From Gracilaria domingensis (taxonomy: Eukaryota; Rhodophyta; Florideophyceae; Gracilariales; Gracilariaceae), in contig VCMS01000203.1 in NCBI GenBank assembly GCA_022539475.1, positions 16,761 to 80,760 of the forward strand: a stretch of DNA of 64,000 bases. Direction: 5' to 3'. Positions 1 through 10,514 of the stretch are shown one piece after another; positions within the stretch are counted from its first letter, which is position 1; each line of letters begins with the position of its first letter. The position numbers and the translations under genes were made by a program. The notes below the pieces were generated by a model, which saw only the letters and a program-made list of their open reading frames with translations, had not been told where the DNA came from and ran no database searches.

Positions 1-9
1 TACGACCTT

Positions 10-569
10 TCAGAAGACTGATCTTGGTCTTGAGTCTCTGATACTCGATGCAAGCACGTTCACGAGCTTCGTCGTCCGTTGGTTTGACATAGCTACGTCG
101 TCCATTCTTTTGACATAGGCGTATCCATCAGGAACATTTGGGATGGGATATGCATCTTGGTCCGCGACATAAACAAAGTCACGAGCGACTCGGAGTTGTG
201 CTACGTCAAACCATTTGAGTTTACTATTGCGAGCTGAATGGACAGCGAAAAGGTCATTGGTCAGTCGACGCATATCTTGAAATCCAACGATTGCGCGTTG
301 CGGAGCGAAGCGCACGCTATCCACCACACCTACATTCTGTTCTCCACCCATTTTCCAGCTCACGGAACGACATTCCCTGGCTGCGGTACGATAAATCCAC
401 GAGAATCCAAACTCTCATTCCTGGAGGAGCCGTATACTGGAATGCGTGCTAGACGATACGCGTTTGGCCAATTCGACAATGTTCTCTTGACTTGCACCGT
501 ACTACGTGGAACCAAAGGAAGACTAGCCTGAAATGACCTTCTGAAAACGGATAGCATTGAATCACTCAT
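10..569 (-). pseudogene. Unrecognised coding remnant in two overlapping frames
   Basis: Two minus-strand frames abut: 569-360 (69 codons from ATG) and 363-10 (117 codons, opening with GTG). The TGA that closes the first overlaps the GTG of the second, so a single-base frameshift could join them. Both have ordinary protein composition; the second contains a stretch rich in aromatic and acidic residues around VYVADQDAYPIPN. I recognise no family. It lies next to a transposase gene, so it may be a decayed mobile-element gene. It could also be chance open frame. Confidence 0.25.
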
Positions 570-1034
570 TGAAAGCTAGACAAAGCCAGCCGTTGCCGGA
601 AGATGCGCGAGTTGTCGCGAATAGTTGGACATGCTTTTGCTCAAGAGGTGCTTAAACGCTGGTACCGTAGCCTTTAGCATTTGGTCTGTCTTTCAGAGTA
701 TGGGGCATATATCTATGTAATTTGCTTTCAGGTTCGTTTACGAGCGCATCAAGTTGTAGCTTCTACAAGATTGTAAACTATGACAAATGAGGATTGTCTC
801 AAGCAAAAAGCAGATGAAACTTTTACGAAGTTCTAATGACATAATTCCTTCGGGCAAGTCCTTTTCGTGATATCACGCGGAAAGGAAGCTCAATTCTCTC
901 AGTCCATCCACAAGTAAAAACGCATAAAGATATAGTCGAAAACATAATAGGTTCCTTGTTTCATTGATATCGGCGAAGGCTTAATGTCTCGATTCGATGA
1001 ACCGTAGTCCTTTGCTCTTCCAACAACGCGAATA
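570..1034. other. Gene-free stretch downstream of the transposase
   Basis: No convincing coding frame. This is the 3' flank of the hAT-type transposase gene. I looked for a terminal inverted repeat matching the right-hand side and found none. Confidence 0.5.
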
Positions 1035-3449
1035 TCAAAGCATCTCCACCGCTTCAGTGGTGGAGACAAATTCGTTCTGCCAATTCTCCAGTCCGTCCAA
1101 TTCAAACTCTTCCTCAACCTCGTTAACCTGATCTGATGAGATAATCTCATCATCGAGAAATTGCGAGTACATATTCCCATTCATCGCTCCCTCGGACACA
1201 TTCGCGCTCATTGCTTCGCTCAGCCCCCCAAATCGTAACTGAATGTACTCAGTCCCAGAAAGTTTCTTGACAGATCTACAGCGCGCTTCAATCAGGGAGT
1301 CGTTAAAGGCGCAAAACACTAACTTCGATACTTTCCCTTGTTGTAATCTATTTCGAGAAGATGTTCGCACCCTCCCTTGTAGACTGAAACTGCGCTCGAC
1401 CGTCGAAGAAGATGGGCTGGAGCATAAAATACGAAGTGCAAACTCCCGAAGAAGCGATTTCTTGGAGTATTCAATCCAGTAATATACTGGCGTTTGACTG
1501 TACATGAGCAAAGAATGCTTGGTGATGGGGTCCTGCAGCTGCGAACGCCATGACATCCGCACAGACACAAACTCTTTGCATATCTTGTCAACCGCACCGT
1601 TTTCTCCTCCTTCGCTCCCAACCTTTTCGCTCGCAGGAAAACTGTCTGAACGGACAAACGACAGCACTTGCTGCACCACATGGGAACGAAACAGTGCCAA
1701 GTTCTCTGCAAGGCTACGAAGATCCAACATGTATGCAACGTGATGTATAGGGGTGACCAATGCGACCTTCTTCCCTTCCCCTTGCATTCGTTCCTGGAAA
1801 ACTCTGATAATTTCATCTTTCCTTTCGCTGGTGTAGAATGGTGTGTTCGGCAACTGCCGAATCTTTTCCAACAGCTGGACCGAAGCTGGATAAACCTCTG
1901 ACAGCAATGAGGACTCGTCGTCAAAAAGTCTCAAGTACTGCCGAACGAGGCGAAAAATGTGATATATATCCAGGAGCTTGTCATAAAGAGGCTCGTTGCG
2001 AATCGTAGCCTTGAAGGTTTCCCTCTTTTCTCGGTTCCGGCCATTATATAGAGCAGAATGAAAGTCCTGACAGTCGATTAGTTCATTCAGGACCACTTTG
2101 CATCTAAGAAAAGCTGCAATCATTCTCTCCGACGACGCGAACCTCGTCTGAGCCATCTTGCAGGGAAGAATGGCAGTAGGGGGCAAGCAGACTCTGCCGT
2201 ACTGATCCAGTTCGGAAGAGGTTCGATTACGTGCAGTTCTTAAATTAAAGCGCGTCTTGAGCTCTTTGAAACGATAGTAAAGCTTGGGATGATTTCGAAG
2301 ATCCCCAATCACGGCCGACACCATCGACAGAATTTCACGAATCCACACGAGTTTTCCCATGTCTTGCATTAATAAGTTGGCCAAGTGTGTCTGGTCCTGA
2401 ATTGCGATCATGTGGTTGTGTCTTGCCAGAATATTCTCTTTGGCCTTAACGCAGGAGCTCGTGTTGTCGCTGACAACTGCGCAAATACGCTGCATGTCAC
2501 CGAATTCTAACATTGCGTCTTCGACGACCCTGGCGTAAAAAGATGCATCGCATGAAATAGATCCTGTATAAACCGACTTCAAGAAAAATGTTTTCCTAAT
2601 CGTCTCAACTCCTGTTATGGATAGTAAAACGTTCACGACCGCTTCATTATTTGCGTCAGTCCATCCATCAAAGACCAACGTACCATACGACTGCTTCAGA
2701 GACGAGCCAATAGATTGCTTAACGCGACTATGCATGGTCTCGTAATAGATGTTAACATTCCTCGAACTCATCGTATGCGGATCTGAAAGCTGTTTGCTCA
2801 ACTGATAATCCGCTAATCGGATAATTTCATAGAGCTCATTTTGTCCCTCTGTGCGGCTCAGTAGCGAGAAAGGAAGCATGTGCTTCACAAAGAAGCGAGT
2901 TACTAGCTCATTAAATCTCGACCTCCGGTCCCGAGAACAAAGTGTTTCGATACTGTTTGAGTTCTCGGGCTTACTGTCTTCCAACACCGAAGAACTGCCC
3001 TTGACGACAGAACGAGATCCAATTCCAGCAGACTTGTTCTTCCTTACTCCGTGGGTTGAGAGCGCTTTGCGCTTTTTTCTAATAACAGGCGTAATTGGGG
3101 TTCCAAACAAATCTGAGCCACCATTATTGCAGTTTTCCCGGTAGTACTTTCCAAGAACCTTGTCCCTCTTGAGGCGGTGGCGATCTTCTGGGGAGAGCTT
3201 CTTGCAACGCATTAAGTGCTGCCCCAATTTTGTGGTGTTGGGTATTTTTGCTCGTGATTGAAATCCACAGGCCTTGCAAGTGGGATACACATTGGCGGAA
3301 CCACCATCCTCGTCATCGTTATCATCAGCGCGAAAAACATAAAGTTCTTCCACCCACCATTTTTTCCGTTTCGTTTTGTGCACTGCGGAGACAGAATGTC
3401 TTTCTGTGTGCTCCGTTGCTGTATTCACGGATGATATTTGCTCCGACAT
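1035..3449 (-). CDS. hAT-superfamily transposase with BED-type zinc finger
   Basis: An 804-residue frame without internal stops. Order of domains: a BED-like zinc finger (C58, C61, H78, C82); a DUF659/RNase H-like core with the first acidic position in VFDGWTDANNEA and the second in CAVVSDNTSS; a long helical insertion; and a C-terminal hAT dimerisation region reading SSSTVERSFS, then RNRL, which supplies the Glu of the DDE set. hAT transposases move DNA by cut and paste and leave 8-bp target duplications. The Cys of the CxxH motif that usually follows the second Asp is missing; the local sequence is IQDQTHLANLL. No flanking terminal inverted repeats were found, so the gene may be an immobile copy, a domesticated one, or an element whose ends I missed. 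Family assignment is firm; activity is unknown. Confidence 0.88.
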   Translation of the reverse strand: MSEQISSVNTATEHTERHSVSAVHKTKRKKWWVEELYVFRADDNDDEDGGSANVYPTCKACGFQSRAKIPNTTKLGQHLMRCKKLSPEDRHRLKRDKVLGKYYRENCNNGGSDLFGTPITPVIRKKRKALSTHGVRKNKSAGIGSRSVVKGSSSVLEDSKPENSNSIETLCSRDRRSRFNELVTRFFVKHMLPFSLLSRTEGQNELYEIIRLADYQLSKQLSDPHTMSSRNVNIYYETMHSRVKQSIGSSLKQSYGTLVFDGWTDANNEAVVNVLLSITGVETIRKTFFLKSVYTGSISCDASFYARVVEDAMLEFGDMQRICAVVSDNTSSCVKAKENILARHNHMIAIQDQTHLANLLMQDMGKLVWIREILSMVSAVIGDLRNHPKLYYRFKELKTRFNLRTARNRTSSELDQYGRVCLPPTAILPCKMAQTRFASSERMIAAFLRCKVVLNELIDCQDFHSALYNGRNREKRETFKATIRNEPLYDKLLDIYHIFRLVRQYLRLFDDESSLLSEVYPASVQLLEKIRQLPNTPFYTSERKDEIIRVFQERMQGEGKKVALVTPIHHVAYMLDLRSLAENLALFRSHVVQQVLSFVRSDSFPASEKVGSEGGENGAVDKICKEFVSVRMSWRSQLQDPITKHSLLMYSQTPVYYWIEYSKKSLLREFALRILCSSPSSSTVERSFSLQGRVRTSSRNRLQQGKVSKLVFCAFNDSLIEARCRSVKKLSGTEYIQLRFGGLSEAMSANVSEGAMNGNMYSQFLDDEIISSDQVNEVEEEFELDGLENWQNEFVSTTEAVEML

Positions 3450-3986
3450 GTACGTAAATCAAATGACAACTGCGGAACTGTAGAACTCTGTCTGCAACGC
3501 GAAGCGGAAAATATGAACCGTCTGATGAGCTTATTAGTTCAAGCGACAGTTGAAGATCAGTAGCGTTGACACAGCAAGCGTCGCGCAGTACCCCAGCGTA
3601 TAATGGGTAGCCTTAGTCAGTCGTCGGCGGAGAGAATAACAAGAAGGGAGTTCAAAGCTCATTGTGACTACAGATCTGAGGTGCCCGGAGAGAAAACCAT
3701 GTGAGTCACAGCGATTGATAAGGGTGTCAGGTTTTGAGCTGTGGTTTGATTACTTTGCGCCAAAAGCGCCGTAATTGGAACAAAGGAGCAGACACAAAGA
3801 TTAGGCAACGATAGGTAGTATGTTTCTCAAACGGTCTGTGAGGGTGAAAAGGTATCTAGTGATTAGAGGGAGCGTAAATGGCGCGCAATATTAGGTTCGG
3901 GGAGAATATAAGATTGCGGGCGTTCGAACGATTATACGATACATCTTAAAACTGGGCGTATGTAAACTGATTTTGCTACAACAATG

Positions 3987-4050
3987 GCAGTAAAGTAGGC
4001 TCACTCTGGTGATATCATCTGAAGTGTTTTGAGTGAGCTTACTTTACTGC
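3987..4050. repeat. Inverted repeat, 20-bp arms
   Basis: The left arm is 3987-4006 and the right arm is 4031-4050. They pair at 19 of 20 positions across a 24-bp spacer that itself contains TGATATCA. The size suits a tiny foldback element or a pair of transposon ends brought together. Confidence 0.75.
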
Positions 4051-4263
4051 TTCGAGCATTGCCTACGGCTCACAAAGGTAAGGGAAAGGCTTTCAATGAA
4101 AGCCTGGTCTGACGCGTAATTCGTTCCGATTCAGGACTGCTGAAATAAGAGCACAATGAAAGACGTGCGTCTGACCCAGTTCCTGTTGTACGCGGTAGCT
4201 TGGGTGTGCGGTGAAGTATTCATGCGGGGAGGCAAGCGCATGAGTACACGTGTTTCAAGTTTT

Positions 4264-4282
4264 CAAAGTTTTGAAAACTTTG
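4264..4282. repeat. Palindrome, 9-bp arms
   Basis: CAAAGTTTT at 4264-4272 and AAAACTTTG at 4274-4282 are perfect reverse complements around a single G. Confidence 0.7.
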
Positions 4283-4505
4283 CTGCACGCCAACCTTTCC
4301 GAGTCAGAGAGACTCTTGGGAGGAAAGCCGGAAAGTTTCCATTTGCCGTTTTCTTGGGTGTACATATGACTCCTGTGACATGAGTCATCAGCTGCTGAGC
4401 GAGACTTGCTACACCGAGGCTAGTGTAGGACGACAAGCTGCTTGACATTGCCGACATTTCGCATTTGTCGAAGCTTCGATTGCGCGTCGTCAACGCTTGT
4501 TAAGA

Positions 4506-4546
4506 CAGGGCCCGAGGCCCGGGTAAGGCAGAGCTCGGGCCTCGGG
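4506..4546. repeat. GC-rich hairpin preceded by CAGGG
   Basis: CCCGAGGCCCG at 4511-4521 pairs perfectly with CGGGCCTCGGG at 4536-4546 across 14 bases. The preceding CAGGG at 4506 resembles the outer bases of many hAT terminal repeats. The 8 bases before it are TGTTAAGA, but no matching opposite end or target duplication was found. Confidence 0.6.
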
Positions 4547-4771
4547 TTTGGAGGTTGTGTGTCTGGAACTCGCAGCTCATTCAAAGCATAAGATAGTTTG
4601 GCATTATCAAACTAAGCGGCCGTGTTATTCCGCTTGTAAAGCTCTACATCTCCTGCAAGAATACGTGTCTTGATATCGGGCTCAGATATCCTCGTTCGCA
4701 CCCAAGTTTAAGCTACATGCGACATCAGGGACCTCCGCAAGAATTGGATGCGGTTGATATTGGAGATTTAA

Positions 4772-6130
4772 ATGTTCTATATCATCCTTGGTCGACCTAG
4801 AGACCAGTCCATGCTGGTTGATGGGCAAAATCAGCTTCCGGTAATTTCATTTTCGGGTGATGTGGCACATTTTCCTCAAGAGGTGTGCCGTATGGTGCGG
4901 GAGAAGTTAAATTGCAGTTTTGAAATCAATTTCCTTCGAGTCGAATGTTGGTCAGAAGAAATCGCTTGGTGCACTGTTGCTTTGTTTGAAGTACTGAGCA
5001 AAAATGAAGCGGAGGGGACCAGCCATGGCCATTGGGTGGAACAGTCTGATGCTGAAAGCGTAGTCGTTGATCCACCGTCGCAACTAGTGACAGAGTACCT
5101 GCAAAAATACAAGTTGCATGGATTATCGGTGAACGAAAAGCGCTTATATCCTTTTTCTCGCGCTGGCTGGTTTGAGCGCGCCCGTTTTTGGGCAGAAAAG
5201 AAATTGAATGACTATGGATACGAGGTCCAAACTATTGAGAAGCTTCAGCATGGTAGTGGAAGCTGAGTTTTGAGAGTTAAAGTTACTACTGGCCTTCTAT
5301 TCTATATGAAATCCTCGGAACGCATTGGTTGTTGGAATGAGGTGAAAGTCACATGGGCACTGTGTGAGGTAATGCCGGAAGAGTTTCAGAAGCCGATCGC
5401 AGTTGAATTTGACCTGGGATGGATGCTAACAAGAAATTACGGAACAACGCTACCATATCGGCATTTTGAAGATGATTTTGATGTTGCAAAGCAGGTTCTA
5501 TGTCATTGGGCGGAGATCCAGAAGAAGTCTGTGGCAAAAGTGCAGGAACTGCAAAAAATGGGGGTGGCAAAAGTAGATGGGAAAGCGATGAAAGCGGGAG
5601 TAAATCGAGTGATGGAAGACCCTGCGTGGTTTAAAGCACAACGAGAAGAAATGGACGAAGAACAGTTAGAGCAATATTATGATGAACGTGAGTACAAGAG
5701 TAAGTATCGGAAGTACTTGGAGCGGCTGTTCGAGAAGGTTGAAGGATACAGAGTTCCACTGGCTCTTGTGAACGGCGACCTAGAATCCGTGAACACGATT
5801 ATTGGTGAGAATCAAAAGTGCACGTTTATCGACATGTTCCACACGCAAATATCGTTTCCATTTATGGATGTGGTATCATTTCCTATAAAGTGTGGGTCAG
5901 GACTGAGCTTGCATGATTTCGACCTTGACTTCTACTTGGAGTATTGGACAGAATATGAAACTATGGAACGTCTTCGAGAACTTCTTTCGCTCGTTGATGA
6001 GGTAACTCTAGTTGAATATATGATTTTCGGTGTTATTAGGTACGAGAGAGCGGAGGAACACCAACGAGAGTACTATTACAGAGAGATGAAGGTCCCGGTT
6101 TGTCGCAGGTTTGAATATCACATGGGCTGA
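4772..6130 (+). pseudogene. APH/choline-kinase-like phosphotransferase interrupted by an in-frame TGA
   Basis: One continuous reading frame of 452 codons is cut by a single TGA at 5264-5266. Upstream is a 164-residue N-lobe; downstream are 286 residues with the C-lobe. Downstream of the stop is the strand FYMKSS; further on is the Brenner-type loop LVNGDLESVN, where the usual HGD is NGD but the Asp and Asn remain. The metal-binding Asp follows in FIDMFHTQISFPFMDVVSF. Such enzymes phosphorylate small alcohols or amines; the substrate cannot be told. The TGA falls inside the N-lobe, so no shorter product would be a complete kinase fold. Options are a nonsense mutation, programmed readthrough or a base-call error. 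No GT-AG intron spans the stop. Confidence 0.7.
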
Positions 6131-8625
6131 TAGGATTTTGGAAAGCACAACTGACGGGAGAGAGAAAGACTCGGGAGGTTGTTAAACTAGCCCGAGCGAT
6201 CGGTCAGCTTGCTGGTCGCCCTCATGGACTTCGATGACACGTCGCTAAACTGCCCCCGTTTTACCTGCACGTAAGTAGTCGGTCACGAGTAGGTTATCGG
6301 AGTAAGATCCTACAGTACCGCAGTTTCCTTGACTTTTTCCCTTTGAATAAGTTTTGTTCATGGGTATTCTGGGACGGACTACTTTGGGTGCGCTGGGGTT
6401 GGGTAGCAGTAAAAGACTACGGACTGGTTTGTTCTTGCACCTCATTTCGCCGGTGATGTGGCGATTAGGTCGAAGAAACGGCACTCATGGTTTCTTGAGA
6501 GGCCACTAAGATACGTACAGAGTGTTGTCGTAGTGTGCCTTCTGCCGATGGTCTCCAAGAGCATGAAGGAGAGATAAATGGGAGAAAGGTGATAAGCGTC
6601 GGTAGCCTAACGCCCGCAGTTGTAAACGCTTCAGATATCCAATATCTTCTCACCATAGCCCAGCAGCCGGTGTAGCGCGGCTACTGAGTGGTGGTCAGTG
6701 GTTGCTATGGTAAGCTATTGTAGGTCGTTCGATCTTGAGATAACCCACGCATAGAAGCGAAATCAGCTTCACAGTTTCCACAGAGAGACATGAGAGAGAG
6801 CTTCGGAAACTTGTTGAATGTCTTTATGCAGTAAACCTAGCTCAAGATGGATTTGCATAGTCACTCAAACGATTTGGAATGACCCAGGAATGCTCTGCAC
6901 ATGCATAGCTCGGAGACAGAAACAAATGAATGACTACGATAGTATCCACATGCTGTATCAGCAGATCACTTCTTCTGGCTCTTTACCTTGTGCGGCGACT
7001 TCCTCATCTGACACGTCTTTACATGTTGGTGGTAGTCACCTGTAGAAAAACAAAACAATATGAGAAAAGAAACAGCAGAAAAACGAAAACAGCTCCAGAA
7101 GTTGTATTTAAAAACACCGAAGACAAGTCCACAGAACTTGAACAGAATGTTTGCTGCGATAGAGAAAAACTTACGGGTTGGAAAGTAAGAGATCCTTCGA
7201 TCGATTTGGACACAGTTGAATGATTTGACCAGAATAGAGAAAAGAAAAGCATGAATCTGTCAGAATCAATCTCAAACAGGTGCAATAATGTATCACTTCG
7301 GTGCACCTCATGAACATCCTATATGGCCTTCCCTATGGGTCGCTTCAGAGACAATGGACACGCACTGCTCTGTACAGGGTCTACAGCTCAGCGACTGGAC
7401 CCGGCTTTGTATTATGTTGGTAACGGAGGCCATCCTTGTCCCAACTTACTTTCCACAGTACGTGCAGTTGCGGTTTCGATCATGTTCATCTTCCCGCTTT
7501 TCCTTCGTGTCGGAACCACTGCTTCCTGTTTGCCTTCCGGAACTTTAAGAACTCGTTCCACCTGAGCTGCTCATGATAACTTCTTTCGGCGCACAAGCTT
7601 GACAAAGGCAATGATATGCTTAGTTCTCTGCTGGTGGAAGATGAACGAAACCAATTTTGCCCACGCGATTCTCAATGCTTTTTGTCAAGCAATCTAACGC
7701 CTCCAGATGAACGCCTTCGGTACAAATGTGCGAAGTGCGGTGGTTTTCGGTTCTGAGCCCAGTTGTTTTGAACGAAGAGACAGTCTGTTAACCACTCGGG
7801 CAGCCAATGACGGTCACGCAACATGCCATGAGAAGGGTCATTGTAAAGATGAGATATCATTTAGACCTCATATATGAGAAAGACAATCTATTTTAGCTTC
7901 TTTAACTTTCATTGTCTGTTTGATGCGTTGCATAAAAGGGCACGAATGCAGAATGGCGACCGTCATGAGATCCGCCTACTTCGTGGTGTACCTGCCTTCC
8001 CGTTTAAACGGAAGCGAAACGGATTTAAATCTGGGACCCACCTTTCGAGCCGAGGCAGATGAAAATCGAAAATCGATGACGCACGTTAGCCATATTCCAG
8101 CTGAACTGCCGAAGTCTTCTCGCGTGTCGTACAGTGTGCGAAAGTTGTGTAGAGCCAAAAACACTTTCATACCGTACGGAAGTCAATTTATTTGAGAGTT
8201 CTCTGTCTTATGTCAGAAGTTCGAACCCAAGACCCCAGAGAACCCTCAAATTGCGTTCGTTCGTATACAAATGCAAAAAGTGCTTGTTCCATGTAATCAT
8301 TGCATATCACTTTGCGCTGCTCGGATTCACATACTCAAGCTCCATTACTCCATCAATTACGCGCTCTCGGAACAACCAGAGAGTTTCGACATGGCTCGGG
8401 TAGAACTGGTGATACCTGGACCTAACGAGTCAAGCTATCACCGGTTCTATACATTTCGACTTTGATCATCACCGAATTCATCAGTCCCAGAGATAACCAG
8501 TTTCTTTCAGTCCTTTTCCATCGCTATACTTCTTGCGGCACACCTCCAAAAATGCAAACATGAATCAGGTGCTCGTTGAGCGACGTTCGACATTATGTTT
8601 CTCAAAGTTAGACTCATTCTGGCTG
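6131..8625. other. Gene-poor stretch of 2.5 kb
   Basis: Only short frames with no recognisable domains, overlapping on both strands. Base composition is close to that of other intergenic DNA here. I see no RNA gene, no long repeat and no transposon protein. Confidence 0.5.
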
Positions 8626-9117
8626 CTACGTTTGCTCATTAGAATCTTCCCCCATACTCAGCACTCCCATGTCTTCACTAGTGCTATCCTCGTTCCGAAC
8701 AACACCTTCACATAACGCATTATACAGCTCTTGCAACCGGGATTCTTCGGGTATCATACGAATTTCTCTAAAATCATCTCCAGTTTGGGCGTAAATGCTT
8801 GGAGGAAAACCATTTGATGCATCAGTCGATATGGCATGCAGGTTAATGTCCGCGAAATTGATTGTCAATGATGGTGCAGATTCTGATTCCCAGCGTAGGG
8901 ATTCTGGTGTGATATTCAGAGTTCCTGGGGGAGTCTGCTCTTCTGAATCATTGACCAAGTACACGTTTTCAAACCTGATGAGAATCAAGTTCTGCGAATC
9001 GGCTCCGTTTTCTTTTGAAGAAGCATCATCAGCGGGATTTCGTACCATTGAGTATTTTATTGTACCCTCTAAAGGAAGGCGAACATATGCATGCAGGCTA
9101 CTACGAACGACGACCAA
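8626..9117 (-). CDS. pICln-like methylosome subunit
   Basis: A 163-residue protein (140 if translation starts at the ATG at 9048). The middle matches the PH-like fold of pICln: the strand GTLNITPESLRWES, then LTINFADINLHAIS and FPPSIYAQ. A second block, REIRMIPEESRLQELYNALCEG, corresponds to the region before the acidic tail, and the C-terminus is acidic. pICln binds Sm proteins and delivers them to the PRMT5 methylosome for arginine methylation during snRNP assembly. It is shorter than animal pICln (about 230 residues) because the N-terminus and acidic tail are compact. The first 23 residues from 9117 look unconserved, so the start is uncertain. Confidence 0.8.
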   Translation of the reverse strand: MVVVRSSLHAYVRLPLEGTIKYSMVRNPADDASSKENGADSQNLILIRFENVYLVNDSEEQTPPGTLNITPESLRWESESAPSLTINFADINLHAISTDASNGFPPSIYAQTGDDFREIRMIPEESRLQELYNALCEGVVRNEDSTSEDMGVLSMGEDSNEQT

Positions 9118-9246
9118 GTTCAGACTCGGAACGGTAGCATTTCGATCATCGAGCTTTTCTTGTCACGCAAATGAGAGGGCTATCCTGCAGCCTTTTGGTA
9201 CCTTCGTACATGTACAGGTTCTATTTTGGTTTCCCAGGCTTTTTCT

Positions 9247-9345
9247 GCCCGTGGGCCTGCACATCTGCACGGGCATTACGCGCAGGCTCTCCGAAGTGTG
9301 CGCATTGTGCACACTGGGCCCCAGTGACTGGGGGGAGCCTGCGCC
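9247..9345. other. Cluster of GC-rich stems, possible structured RNA
   Basis: Four stems are visible. Stem A pairs 9247-9254 with 9269-9276 (8 bp). Stem B pairs 9281-9290 with 9336-9345 (10 bp) and encloses two more: 9296-9302 with 9310-9316 (7 bp, 7-base loop), and 9320-9325 with 9329-9334 (6 bp, 3-base loop). B and its two inner stems form a three-way junction of 65 bases. It does not have tRNA T-loop or D-loop sequences. Strand is undetermined. Confidence 0.45.
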
Positions 9346-9397
9346 TGCGTCCCGTGCCACGAAGGATCTGCATTGCAACGGTATCTTTCGGATAAAG

Positions 9398-9417
9398 CTC
9401 TCTCTCTCTCTCTCTCT
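9398..9417. repeat. (CT)10 microsatellite
   Basis: Ten CT units in tandem, directly downstream of the hairpin cluster. Confidence 0.95.
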
Positions 9418-10514
9418 GTTTATGGAACTGTGAATCAAAACAGGACTTACCAGCGCGGGTTTGCTAAAGACCCAACGGCCTATAATACCTCTACACCGTA
9501 ACCACAAACTACTGCTGCACAGTAGCTGTACTACACTTACTGGGCGACGATACGGATAAAGCTACCATTGTGAAGCATATCTGTCAGGCGAAAGGATATA
9601 AGGATATAAGAAGAGCCCTTGCAGCGGTACAAGGCCACCCTTGTAGCCCGAAGATCTCAAGTGCGCCAAATTTGTCACTTCAAAAGCTGAAGGGGACAGC
9701 CATAGAGCATAAGCAAACGCAGAGCGTACCAAAGGACGCACTGCGGACAACTGTCATTCCCAAAAACGTCTCCTGGCCCCTCCAGCTAGGGCCGCCGAAC
9801 ACATCATTAAACCAACTTCCCTCTCTCTCTCTTAGACCGCCGAGTGGCTTATCATGTGTCACTGCTCCTGCGTGTTCTCTGCAAAGCTTCATTTCTAAGT
9901 AGACGAGCGAAATGCTCTTTGTTAGTGCACAGTTCCTCATTAGAGAAAGAATGTCTTTCTCTAACCCACGTAAAGTTTATCATCAAGATGATTGTGCAGG
10001 ACTATAACTGTGTCCTTGTGCAGAACCGCATTCCACCTCGGTATTTATACAAGTCATAAAGGGAGCAACAACTTGAGAGAAAAACGATTAAGAACGATTG
10101 CCTTTACAGAAGAATGCCATACCATTAGATGGAACTTCTTCTCCCCATGCAATGCGCTTCTACCTCTGATTCTAGACGAAAGTAAAACATAAAAGGTAAA
10201 GTTCTCTCTCGCCAAGAAAGCTATCGTGGGAGGATTTGGTGAGAATTTTTGAAGCGATGTGCTATTTTGTCACCCTTTGGTCTTGTCAGATCTTGGTAGT
10301 ACGTTTGGACGTTTTGGTTCATGGTCAAAGAATGCATGTTGAAAAAGTAAGCATCGGTTTTTAAATTGTCTCTTTTCCCTCGGTAATTGTTCATGAAGGT
10401 TATGAAAATACATATGTTCACGTTCTATTCTCCACGGAGAAAGTCGGATATTAGCATATGTTCACATTGCCCTTCCGTGTTGTATGCATGGCAGTATTTG
10501 ACAAGGAGATTGAT

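Larger units (their letters stand above)
3450..4771. other. Gene-free transposon flank with several hairpins
   Basis: No credible gene. It carries an inverted repeat at 3987-4050, a 9-bp-arm palindrome at 4264-4282, and a strong GC hairpin at 4511-4546 that follows the string CAGGG at 4506. This looks like the edge of one or more DNA transposons. Confidence 0.5.
9118..10514. other. Intergenic, with hairpins and CT repeats
   Basis: No supported gene. It holds the hairpin cluster at 9247-9345, a (CT)10 run at 9398-9417 and a (CT)6 run at 9821-9832. The rest shows nothing I recognise. Confidence 0.5.

Noticed and set aside
8200-8240. GGGTTCGAAC-like string on the minus strand, resembling a tRNA T-loop
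   Set aside because: No matching acceptor, D or anticodon stems could be built around it.
9281-9345. tRNA interpretation of the three-way junction
   Set aside because: Only two inner arms, 65 bases, and no conserved tRNA loop bases.
9163-9507. Frames spanning the hairpin cluster
   Set aside because: They include the CT repeat as Glu-Arg or Leu-Ser runs and show no domain.
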